Source: Euglena gracilis (lineage: Eukaryota; Euglenozoa; Euglenophyceae; Euglenales; Euglenaceae). Taken from it: a DNA stretch of 64,000 bases. This document shows positions 27,301 through 37,295 of this stretch, piece after piece (position 1 is the stretch's first letter; each line of letters opens with the position of its first letter). A program made the position numbers and the translations under genes. The notes under the pieces are model-generated. The model made no database searches. It was not told where the DNA came from and saw only the letters and a list, made by a program, of their open reading frames with translations. Where the stretch lies: contig CAAHFI010191642.1 in NCBI GenBank assembly GCA_900893395.1, positions 1 through 64,000 on the forward strand, written 5' to 3'.

Positions 27301-30186
27301 AAGTCCTAAAGGGTGCGAGAATCGATTTTTAGGCAACTCTTACGCTCAAAAAGGCCGTCTTAGGTGCCCGGGACCATGGGTACCGGCTGGGCTGGCTGGG
27401 TGCCAAAAACAGTGTTTCCTGGCACATAAGGTTCAGACATATTCCCGCCATTGGATCCCTTTTGTTAGTGATATTTTGAGATCACGTAGGATCTAGTGAC
27501 CCCTGAAGGGCTCAAACAAGTCCTAAAGGGTGCGAGAATCGATTTTTAGGCAACTCTTACGCTCAAAAAGGCCGTCTTAGGTGCCCGGGACCATGGGTAC
27601 CGGCTGGGCTGGCTGGGTGCCAAAAACAGTGTTTCCTGGCACATAAGGTTCAGACATATTCCCGCCATTGGATCCCTTTTGTTAGTGATATTTTGAGATC
27701 ACGTAGGATCTAGTGACCCCTGAAGGGCTCAAACAAGTCCTAAAGGGTGCGAGAATCGATTTTTAGGCAACTCTTACGCTCAAAAAGGCCGTCTTAGGTG
27801 CCCGGGACCATGGGTACCGGCTGGGCTGGCTGGGTGCCAAAAACAGTGTTTCCTGGCACATAAGGTTCAGACATATTCCCGCCATTGGATCCCTTTTGTT
27901 AGTGATATTTTGAGATCACGTAGGATCTAGTGACCCCTGAAGGGCTCAAACAAGTCCTAAAGGGTGCGAGAATCGATTTTTAGGCAACTCTTACGCTCAA
28001 AAAGGCCGTCTTAGGTGCCCGGGACCATGGGTACCGGCTGGCTGGCTGGGTGCCAAAAACAGTGTTTCCTGGCACATAAGGTTCAGACATATTCCCGCCA
28101 TTGGATCCCTTTTGTTAGTGATATTTTGAGATCACGTAGGATCTAGTGACCCCTGAAGGGCTCAAACAAGTCCTAAAGGGTGCGAGAATCGATTTTTAGG
28201 CAACTCTTACGCTCAAAAAGGCCGTCTTAGGTGCCCGGGACCATGGGTACCGGCTGGGCTGGCTGGGTGCCAAAAACAGTGTTTCCTGGCACATAAGGTT
28301 CAGACATATTCCCGCCATTGGATCCCTTTTGTTAGTGATATTTTGAGATCACGTAGGATCTAGTGACCCCTGAAGGGCTCAAACAAGTCCTAAAGGGTGC
28401 GAGAATCGATTTTTAGGCAACTCTTACGCTCAAAAAGGCCGTCTTAGGTGCCCGGGACCATGGGTACCGGCTGGGCTGGCTGGGTGCCAAAAACAGTGTT
28501 TCCTGGCACATAAGGTTCAGACATATTCCCGCCATTGGATCCCTTTTGTTAGTGATATTTTGAGATCACGTAGGATCTAGTGACCCCTGAAGGGCTCAAA
28601 CAAGTCCTAAAGGGTGCGAGAATCGATTTTTAGGCAACTCTTACGCTCAAAAAGGCCGTCTTAGGTGCCCGGGACCATGGGTACCGGCTGGGCTGGCTGG
28701 GTGCCAAAAACAGTGTTTCCTGGCACATAAGGTTCAGACATATTCCCGCCATTGGATCCCTTTTGTTAGTGATATTTTGAGATCACGTAGGATCTAGTGA
28801 CCCCTGAAGGGCTCAAACAAGTCCTAAAGGGTGCGAGAATCGATTTTTAGGCAACTCTTACGCTCAAAAAGGCCGTCTTAGGTGCCCGGGACCATGGGTA
28901 CCGGCTGGGCTGGCTGGGTGCCAAAAACAGTGTTTCCTGGCACATAAGGTTCAGACATATTCCCGCCATTGGATCCCTTTTGTTAGTGATATTTTGAGAT
29001 CACGTAGGATCTAGTGACCCCTGAAGGGCTCAAACAAGTCCTAAAGGGTGCGAGAATCGATTTTTAGGCAACTCTTACGCTCAAAAAGGCCGTCTTAGGT
29101 GCCCGGGACCATGGGTACCGGCTGGGCTGGCTGGGTGCCAAAAACAGTGTTTCCTGGCACATAAGGTTCAGACATATTCCCGCCATTGGATCCCTTTTGT
29201 TAGTGATATTTTGAGATCACGTAGGATCTAGTGACCCCTGAAGGGCTCAAACAAGTCCTAAAGGGTGCGAGAATCGATTTTTAGGCAACTCTTACGCTCA
29301 AAAAGGCCGTCTTAGGTGCCCGGGACCATGGGTACCGGCTGGGCTGGCTGGGTGCCAAAAACAGTGTTTCCTGGCACATAAGGTTCAGACATATTCCCGC
29401 CATTGGATCCCTTTTGTTAGTGATATTTTGAGATCACGTAGGATCTAGTGACCCCTGAAGGGCTCAAACAAGTCCTAAAGGGTGCGAGAATCGATTTTTA
29501 GGCAACTCTTACGCTCAAAAAGGCCGTCTTAGGTGCCCGGGACCATGGGTACCGGCTGGGCTGGCTGGGTGCCAAAAACAGTGTTTCCTGGCACATAAGG
29601 TTCAGACATATTCCCGCCATTGGATCCCTTTTGTTAGTGATATTTTGAGATCACGTAGGATCTAGTGACCCCTGAAGGGCTCAAACAAGTCCTAAAGGGT
29701 GCGAGAATCGATTTTTAGGCAACTCTTACGCTCAAAAAGGCCGTCTTAGGTGCCCGGGACCATGGGTACCGGCTGGGCTGGCTGGGTGCCAAAAACAGTG
29801 TTTCCTGGCACATAAGGTTCAGACATATTCCCGCCATTGGATCCCTTTTGTTAGTGATATTTTGAGATCACGTAGGATCTAGTGACCCCTGAAGGGCTCA
29901 AACAAGTCCTAAAGGGTGCGAGAATCGATTTTTAGGCAACTCTTACGCTCAAAAAGGCCGTCTTAGGTGCCCGGGACCATGGGTACCGGCTGGGCTGGCT
30001 GGGTGCCAAAAACAGTGTTTCCTGGCACATAAGGTTCAGACATATTCCCGCCATTGGATCCCTTTTGTTAGTGATATTTTGAGATCACGTAGGATCTAGT
30101 GACCCCTGAAGGGCTCAAACAAGTCCTAAAGGGTGCGAGAATCGATTTTTAGGCAACTCTTACGCTCAAAAAGGCCGTCTTAGGTG

Positions 30187-30648
30187 CCCGGACCATGGGT
30201 ACCGGCTGGGCTGGCTGGGTGCCAAAAACAGTGTTTCCTGGCACATAAGGTTCAGACATATTCCCGCCATTGGATCCCTTTTGTTAGTGATATTTTGAGA
30301 TCACGTAGGATCTAGTGACCCCTGAAGGGCTCAAACAAGTCCTAAAGGGTGCGAGAATCGATTTTTAGGCAACTCTAAAAAGGCCGTCTTAGGTGCCCGG
30401 GACCATGGGTACCGGCTGGGCTGGCTGGGTGCCAAAAACAGTGTTTCCTGGCACATAAGGTTATATTCCCGCCATTGGATCCCTTTTGTTAGTGATATTT
30501 TGAGATCACGTAGGATCTAGTGACCCCTGAAGGGCTCAAACAAGTCCTAAAGGGTGCGAGAATCGATTTTTAGGCAACTCTTACGCTCAAAAAGGCCGTC
30601 TTAGGTGCCCGGACCATGGGTACCGGCTGGGCTGGCTGGGTCCCAAAA
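30187..30648. repeat. right edge of the satellite array, decaying units
   Basis: The last units carry gaps near 30190, 30376, 30463 and 30612. The repeat then stops inside a unit, at GGCTGGGTCCCAAAAAC, and unrelated sequence begins. This is the only array-to-flank junction in the window. Confidence 0.9.
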
Positions 30649-31156
30649 ACGTGGTAGTACAGCCCAGAAACAGCTTGGTCAAGTCCCGCCAGATAGAAAC
30701 CCGCAAATTTGATAAACAATCCGGCATTGACGTTGGATGCTCCTCATTTTTGGTTTCCACCCCGGTCCTCTTTTGATTTATTCTCCCACGGACTTAAATA
30801 ACACACATTGAAAAGCCTGATTCTTCAAAAGAAAATTGCCCCGCTTTTTTTTTTCATGAAAACATTTGAAATTTCCACAGAAATATAAACCTGAATAAAT
30901 TTTCGGTCAAGTCCTGCCCTTGTTTGAATCAGCAAGACAAGCACAAAAGTCAAACTGACGGCAAGGAGAGATGATATTCATCTGGTGTGACAGGAAGTCC
31001 TTTCCCCTGCTTACCTACCTGCCAGTCCCACCTTTGTGCGCACGAGCTGAGCAGTGTTGTCAAACGGATGCATCTCCGCGCAGTTTTGCTTCTTGCATTG
31101 AATGTGGTTCAACACCTGCAGGAATGGAAATTGTGGTTTATTCATTTTTGCACGAT
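30649..31156. other. spacer between satellite and recombinase gene
   Basis: This is AT-rich sequence with one long T run near 30848. Two overlapping plus-strand frames of about 70 codons lie at 30971-31196 and look accidental. I see no gene or repeat here, although last exons or the 3' UTR of the minus-strand recombinase gene could reach into it. Confidence 0.6.
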
Positions 31157-33246
31157 TTATACCTGGTCCATGGCTTGCCTCTTCCTTGATTGGTAGCAGT
31201 ATGTTTCCTTAATGCACTTTTCACTGGTGAGCATTGCTTCACCAAGGAAGGCAATATGTTCATTGGCCGGGTTCTCCCTCAAGTAGTCTGTGACGGATGT
31301 TCATAGCAAGGGGGGAAAAATAGTAAGCACACCCACAGCAAACATTCGCCGGGCAATTTGCAGGTTGAGTGAAACACCCAAGTGATCTTGGGCTGCTGTC
31401 TTGAAGTACATACTGAAGCCCTTCACGTAAATTGGCTTCCCCTGGCAGGACTGCAAAACACATAATCGTGCTCTATGTTGAGATAATTTCATGGCATTTA
31501 CCGAAACTTGTAGCAGGGAGTCGAACAGTGATAAGGGTTTTGCACCAACACGCTCACCTCACCTTCAAATGGAAGAAGGTAGAAAAGGTTTATAAGAATG
31601 TACGTTGCGGTGTTTAACCCAAAAAAAGTTATGGAAATTATCAGAAAAAGTATGACTTTATAACCCATTGTGTTAATGCCATGTTCGATGAACTGCCATT
31701 GGCCTGTACTTCAACACCCACAGCTTGAAAAGTTCCTCAGCATCCTTTGGTAGCTCCAAAGTCACATCACCTGTTGTCCTGTGCGTCTTATGCCTCCTTA
31801 TGAACAGCTCTGTCTTCTCTGGAGAAATATTGTATGAATCTGAAGAAAATGGATGTTGTGCATGAAAAAGGTCAAGGGGATACTTGTGGATGGCGAATTC
31901 AACGCCTGCAGTGCCCAAAAAGGTTTTCCACGAAGTGGAGGAATCAAAATCTGAAGACCAAGCACCAGACAGTCTTGCACGCACCACAAATTGTCTGTCG
32001 TCAACTGTCCACGTGCATCCATTTGGAAGACCTTGTCTTTGAAAGCGAGAAAGCTTTGCAGCACGCTCTCGTACGTTGGTATCGAGCACAGGCTTGAGGA
32101 ACAATGTAAGTTAAGAAATGCCTCAAAGGTCATGAAATGTCAAAAATTGTGGCACAATGGTCAACTTCCTTGAAAATATAAAAAAAAACGTTTTTGAAAT
32201 ATTGGTGGAACTCACAAAACCTTTGTACTTTCGACAAAGTTTCGTTTTTTTTCATGGATGCAGTGAATTCCAATTTCAATTATGCCACAAATTTAAAATG
32301 ATTTTTTGCGACTACCAAACCACCACTGCAATCTCACCAGGGAACTTTGCGGAACAAATCACAAAATTAACACCGTTTTCTTGTGCCGGTACCTGTTCAA
32401 AGTGACACTACCTAATAACCTGCAGATAACTGCGGTCAGTGCCCAAGCCTGGATTGAACGTGTTCATACTTACCAGAAGCACGATCCTCTCGTGAATGAA
32501 GAAGGCTGGAGGTCAACGACTTCATAGAGGATAGAAAATTTGACAGCTCAGCTTCAGGCCATGAAAACTTCAGGCTCCAAAATCTTGAGAAGCATATCAA
32601 ATTGTGCACCTGATAACAATTTTTGTGGTAGTGCATCAGTGGATTAAATACCTGGTCAGCCACATATTTGTTTCTTCTTCCTTTTGAAATCAAATCCTTT
32701 GAGAACTCAAAAATGCTCTCCTTTGTGAATGTCAGCCGGTCTTCATGAAATGAAGCTAATCGGTGTACCGTGCCACACACTTGCCTAGCTGTTGTGTTGC
32801 TTATTTTGGCAGTCGACCTTCCCTCTGAAATGTCTTGAGTACTCCAAACTGTGAATTGATGCAACAGCTCAGTAACTTCTTTAACTGGGAGGCCATTAAT
32901 TTGTCGCGGTGCTTCTGAATGCAGGGTTCCTGAAGCTTGTTTCCTAAAAGCAACTTTACCTTGAGGCGCTGCGGTGAAAACTCGGCGACCGTTCCGCATT
33001 CGCGGTGCACCTGTAGAAAACTGAAGTTTCAAGGAAAATTAAAAAACGAACACCTTTCTCGCACCGATGTGAACGATATCCAGCAAGAGAAAAGAACTCT
33101 CTTTCACAGACATCGCACTTTTTGCATAACCCGCTGCTCTTTGGTGCTGGCATTTTTTCTGAGGCTGTAACGACACAAAGAGCACTTGATCTATTCCCTA
33201 TGGCCTGAGGGAAAAAAACTACAGTGCACACTTTCTTTGATGCCAT
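31157..33246 (-). CDS. zinc-finger tyrosine recombinase, Crypton-like, multi-exon
   Basis: Likely a DNA-strand-exchange enzyme of the tyrosine recombinase fold. Near the N-terminus is a CxxC zinc-finger-like motif (CDVCEREFFSLAGYRSHRC, about 33070-33130). A helical region follows, then the catalytic landmarks in family order: Arg in ILIPPLRGKPF (codon 31930-31932), Lys in RRHKTHRTTG (31787-31789), Arg in ARRMFAV (about 31346-31351), and candidate nucleophile Tyr in KETYCY (31199-31201, or 31193-31195). Three short introns keep or restore the frame: 33053-33011 (43 nt), 31883-31840 (44 nt) and 31332-31288 (45 nt). A 51-nt intron fits at 31501-31451. Splicing is unresolved at 32474-32092, where a strong GTAAGTATG donor lies at 32473, and at 31690-31557. 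A frame disturbance is possible near 32540-32620. The start could be 33246 or 33153. The box II His is not evident. The family assignment rests on motif recognition only. Confidence 0.68.
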
Positions 33247-33828
33247 TTGTTATGCAAAAAGGTATAAAGCATTTTACATCTCCGCCCAGCTGTGGCCACA
33301 CAAGGTCTTTCCAAACACCCTGGAAAAACTGCCCAAAGAGGGAAGGGACACCGACGGTGAAGCTCCCAAACGTTTCCAGTGGCCTCAAAAAAACGACGTT
33401 GGGATCCCGAGTGATTCGTCGCCGGCTTATGCACTCCAGGAACCTTTAGGGAACCAGGAGGAGATGACCAGGAGGGCGAAGCACAAGGGCAGGGTGAGCC
33501 CTGCCCTTGAGAGAGCTTGAGCCAGGTGAGTGAAAGAGGACGTCTGCCCCCTGTTGCACTTCGTCCGATTTGTTCCACAGCGGAGACCGCCCTCCCCAAA
33601 GAAAATTTCCGAGTACATGTAAAAGTTGGACGAACTCTAAACTATCAACTTCTGTCGCCGCATGACCCCCATCTTTGGCTGATCGTCAGCTGATCACTTT
33701 AGGGTTAGGGCTAGGGAGACAGCGCGCAGATTTTATTGTTTTGCTTACCTCGCAAGATTTTTTTGTTTTGCTTACACCTTCCTGCGCCGAAACGCAGCAG
33801 CCCCACAAAGCCTTTGTGAGCCCTCCAC
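33247..33828. other. region upstream of the recombinase gene, no clear gene
   Basis: The minus strand has two overlapping open frames with several Cys and His (33191-33599). They could hold an upstream exon of the recombinase gene, but no splice pattern is convincing. A short TTTAGGGTTAGGGCTAGGG string occurs near 33702. Confidence 0.4.
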
Positions 33829-34160
33829 CCCAATAACCCCCCCCCAAAAAATAGTACCCCCCTTGGGCCGACTTTGGCCCCCTTGGGACTTCCGGTGAGA
33901 AATTAATACCCCCCCCCTGGTTTTGACCTGAAAAAGCAGGGGGAAATCACATTTTCTGACACAAAATTTAAAAAGCCACTTTTCTGGGTCAGCCGACCTC
34001 CAAAAAAAAAGTAAAAAATCGTCAGAAAATGCATAGAATATTGCCCCCTGTGGGGGTTTTGGCGCTTTTTCATGGGGTCCTAAAGGACCTCAAAAAAATA
34101 AAAAATAATCTCCTCCCTACAGCCGGGATTCCGGGCGAAAAAATACTATCCCGGCGGAAA
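33829..34160. repeat. dispersed C-run repeat, diverged copy
   Basis: It matches 39350-39742 in order: an AATA.TACCCCCC start, CCCCCCTGGTTT, TTTTGACCTGAAAA, a CTTTTCTGG(A/G)TCA block, GACCTCCAAAAAAA, GGGGGTTTTGGCGCT, and a final TTCCGGGCGAA. This copy is shorter and its right terminus is less clear. Confidence 0.75.
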
Positions 34161-35574
34161 TATTTTTGTCGGAGCACACAAGCGTGAGCCACCCCGGCAG
34201 CGCTAAAAAGGACTTCCCCACCGCTTCCCGTTTGAAATCCTTCCAAATTGCCCGGGCAAAGGCTTTAGTGCGAATCTCCGGGGGGGGTCCCTTGCAAAAC
34301 CAGGGGGACCCCCCGCGTCCAGTGTTCGGAGCCAAAGACAATCCCAGAGTGCACAGCCGGCACGAGGAGCCGAAGTTTGACGTCGCTCCCGAAGTGGAGG
34401 GGAGGGGGGCACCCTTCCAAAAACTCGGGGGGGGGCCCTATCTCCTTTCCCCCTGGGGGGTGAACAAGGCGTGCCTCGCAGGTCATTTTTGCTTCGCCCT
34501 CAGTGTCCCTTCCTCCCCGGGCGGCTTTTCCTCGAGGGAGTACGACGCTGCCTCATGTCTGAAGAGCTTCCTTCAAAAACCTTTTCCGGCCCTCCTTGCT
34601 GGGGTGTGTGCCCGGCGCCACCTGGGGGATTTGCAAGGGAAACTCTTTTCTCCGAACAAAAAAATTCTGCTCCGCGGAAAGCCGAAAGTGGCCAAAAACA
34701 AACCTCCAAGTGAGGGAGGTTCCCCCCCCCGACGAGGGCACATTATTAAAAAAAATTTGCGTCCCCACAGGTGGTGTATTTTTGTGCTCCCGCACCCTCC
34801 AAAACGCTGCCCACACAAGGGCCACCGACCACACAACCCCCAAGGCCTTCGACCCAATGGAAAAAACCTTTTCGGGGAAATGGCGGCATCCTTGCGCTCA
34901 CCCGGCATTTGCCAAGCTGGGGTAGAAAATGCGACGGCATCGCCTTTTTTCTGACTAACAAAGACTTTGTCGCTTTTTACCCTAAAACTTGGAAAATCCG
35001 GCATACGGTTTCACATTTTGGGGTGCACCACATGGCAAATAAAACGCAATTGTGTGAAATGTGATGCGAGTGAATCATGAGTGCAGAAGTTTGGCATTAT
35101 GCACAATCAACAATCATGTGATGTTTAGACATAATTGCACTGTTGTAAACTGAGACTAGGTGGGAAACCTACCATCCCCCCCCCCCCGCACTGGGGCACC
35201 CCCCAGACATGTTTCAAGCGGAAAAGATGAGCAATTTCCACATTATTTCAAAAAATTTTAAAAATACTCGGTGTATAAAATTTTCTGAAAATAATCATGT
35301 TCGCAAATTTTTTTGGTGATAAATCTGCCAACCATTGATTTTTTATTGATTAATGGACATTGACCTGGAGCACGATGGATGGACGGGATGCAGATGGGTG
35401 GGGGGGGAGAAGGGGGGTGAAGGCTGTTCCCATACCCAGTTCCATCTTTTCCCCATGGCCTTCACAACTTCAAAGCCCATAATTGCCATCATTTTCATTG
35501 CCGACCCCCCACCGTCCCCACAACCCACCACAAAATAGATAAACAACAGGGGGGGGGTGGAACAAAAAGAAAAT
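34161..35574. other. GC-richer, then AT-rich stretch without a recognisable gene
   Basis: 34160-34950 is GC-rich with G and C runs and is open in several frames on both strands (longest 262 codons at 34166-34954, plus strand). None shows a known domain, periodic codon use or a splice pattern like the two good genes. 34950-35574 is AT-rich with C runs near 35180 and G runs near 35400 and 35552. Confidence 0.5.
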
Positions 35575-36066
35575 CAAAGGCCATGCCTCAGGAGAATAAG
35601 CAGAGGGAAATAGCCATTTGGACCCCTGTGTCGGCACATGGGGGTCAAAAAGAAAACACTACCCCTCCAAAGCACCCCAGAGAGTGTTAATTTTTGGGAT
35701 AAAAGAAGCTTGTTTCGAGGATTATTTGGGGCTTTTTTAAGACCGGGGGGAGGGGGGTCCCCCCACCCACCCATCCACCCACGCAATGGAGGGGGGGGCT
35801 TTGGGGGGTTTCCATGAAAATGGCCCAAAAAATGCAAAAATGCAAAAAAAAAATACCATGGCACCAAAAAAATATGTACACTGTTGCCCCCCCCCCTTGG
35901 GGGCCATGGGCTCGGCCGGACGGTCAAGACTAAAAAAGAAACCTCTGATTTAGGATGCACCCCATAACTAACGGGGGGTGGAAGAAAAAGAACAACCAAT
36001 CGTTCAGGGCAAAGTCCTTGGGGGGTCAACAAAATGATCCAAATATATTTCTCTTGTTCGTCGACT
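35575..36066. repeat. direct repeat copy A (about 0.49 kb)
   Basis: It aligns end to end with 36234-36746. Shared blocks include AAGGCCATGCC, GAGGGAAATAGCCATTTG, GTGTCGGCACATGGGGGTCA, ACTACCCCTCCA, TTTCCATGAAAATGGCC, GGTGCACCCCATAA-type sequence and CTTGTTCGTCGAC. Differences are mainly substitutions and homopolymer lengths. Confidence 0.85.
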
Positions 36067-36068
36067 TT

Positions 36069-36238
36069 GGCGCCCTTAGGTCCCGGGACCATTGGGACCA
36101 TGGGTACCTGCTGGGTTGGCTAGGTGCCAAAAACACCGTTTCCTGGCACATAAAATTCAGCCATATTCCCGTCATTGGATCCCAGTGATATTTCGAGATG
36201 ACATAGGATCTAATGACCCTTGAGGGGCTCAAACAAGG
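36069..36238. repeat. lone diverged copy of the 217-bp satellite unit
   Basis: It runs from the CTTAGGT.CCCGGGACC block, through TAGGTGCCAAAAAC, GTTTCCTGGCACATAA, TATTCCCG.CATTGGATCCC and ATAGGATCTA.TGACCC, to GGGCTCAAACAAG. About 170 of the 217 bp are present in the same order as the array. By eye the identity is near 85 percent, with one short insertion (near 36091) and one 7-bp gap (near 36182). It sits precisely between direct repeats A and B. Confidence 0.93.
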
Positions 36239-36746
36239 CCATGCCCCAGGGAGAATAAATAGAGGGAAATAAGGAAATAGCCATTTGCACCCATGTGTCG
36301 GCACATGGGGGTCAAAAAAAAACCAAGCACACTACCCCTCCACAGCACCCCCGAGGGTGCTAATTTTTTGGATAAAAAGAGCTTGTTGCAGGATAAATTA
36401 TTGGGGGCTTTTTAAAGACCAAGGGAGGGGGGGTCCCCCCACCCACCCCATGGAGGGGCTTTGGGGGGGGGTTCGGGGATTTTCCATGAAAATGGCCAAA
36501 GAATTGTGAAAATGCTGAAAATGCCATGTCCCCCATTGGACCCCCCCTCGGCGGCCAAGGGCTCGGCCGGAACCCACCCACGGGGGGGGGGGGTAATACG
36601 AAAAAAACCCCTGATTTAGGGTGCACCCCATAAATAACTTTGTGGGGGTGGAAGAAAAAAAACAACCAAACGTGCAATACAAAGTCATTGGGGGTCAACA
36701 AAGGATCCAAAAATGCAATTATGTCATTCCTCTTGTTCGTCGACGT
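36234..36746. repeat. direct repeat copy B (about 0.51 kb)
   Basis: This is the second copy of the 35575-36066 repeat, in the same orientation. It starts where the satellite-like segment ends and finishes at the same CTTGTTCGTCGAC block. A-satellite-B looks like a partial tandem array of a larger unit of about 660 bp. Confidence 0.85.
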
Positions 36747-36849
36747 TATTTCAATCTTGGGTTGGTGTGGGTGGTTAGAAACCCAGCCCATCAAAGTCAA
36801 AAAATCTGAGAGTTTGGAGTTTTGCAAAAAGCAGCTTTGAATTCATTCC

Positions 36850-37075
36850 ACCCCTAATTGCCCCCCCTTAATTCGCCAAATGGCCTCAAGGACAAGGTCG
36901 GCCAATTTCGGCAAGGCCGCAAAAACGGCTCAGAACACCTCCAAAAACGTCCGTTTCGAAAATTTGAAAATTTGCTCGGTAAGAAAAAGTCATAACCAAT
37001 CCAATTGTGCACACAAAATTGACCAATTTTGCACAGATAAAAAAGTTTGGGGGTCGGGGTGTGAAATTGGGGGTG
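36850..37075 (+). repeat. dispersed repeat, partner of 63425-63625
   Basis: It has the same order of blocks as the reverse complement of 63425-63625: TTGCCCCCCCT, GGCCAAT.TCGGCAAGGCC, GGCTCAGAA, ACCTCCAAAAA.GTCCGTTTC, AAAGTCAT.ACCAATCCAA, TTTTGCACAG and TTTGGGGGT. It lies just downstream of the end of the nine-exon gene and may include its 3' UTR. Confidence 0.8.
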
Positions 37076-37295
37076 TGAAGGAGCCTCGGCCAAATAGAGG
37101 GGGGGTGAGGGTAAATAATTTCACCCACAAACCACAATTTCTTCACATCACCAAATAAAGCAAAAAAAACACCTCTTTGTGGGGAGAGGGACAAAAGCAA
37201 TGCGAAGGTATGGCCACCTTGGGGTAAAATCCAAGTTGGAAGTTGTGTAAGGGTTTTTTTCAACTCCTCCTCACACCCAATTTGCTCCACACAAT

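Larger units (their letters stand above)
1..30648. repeat. 217-bp satellite array, about 141 tandem copies
   Basis: A head-to-tail array with a period of 217 bp, measured from successive GGGCTCAAACAAGTCC landmarks (for example 4726, 4943 and 5160). The array length divided by the period gives about 141 units. Between about 4.1 kb and 28 kb I see essentially no differences between units. A single-unit length change occurs near 28040. Array DNA runs off the left edge of the window, so the true size is larger. A unit is mixed in composition, with a GC-rich core around CCGGGACCATGGGTACCGG and an AT-rich remainder. No unique sequence lies between units, so this is a satellite and not a CRISPR array. 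A centromeric or subtelomeric role is possible but not shown. Confidence 0.98.

Noticed and set aside
1-30648. CRISPR-like regular repetition
   Set aside because: The whole 217-bp period is repeated, with no variable spacers between repeats.
32092-32474. Attempt to join the finger exon to the catalytic exons of the recombinase with one 382-nt intron
   Set aside because: The strong GTAAGTATG donor is in phase 1, but the CTCAAG acceptor at 32093 would enter the wrong frame, so this splice is left unresolved.
33700-33720. Telomere-like TTTAGGGTTAGGGCTAGGG
   Set aside because: Under three imperfect units in an internal position. Not enough for a telomere or an interstitial telomeric array.
34166-34954. 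262-codon plus-strand frame, the second longest in the window
   Set aside because: The region is GC-rich and nearly stop-free in several frames on both strands. No domain, no homopolymer-independent signal and no splice pattern support coding.
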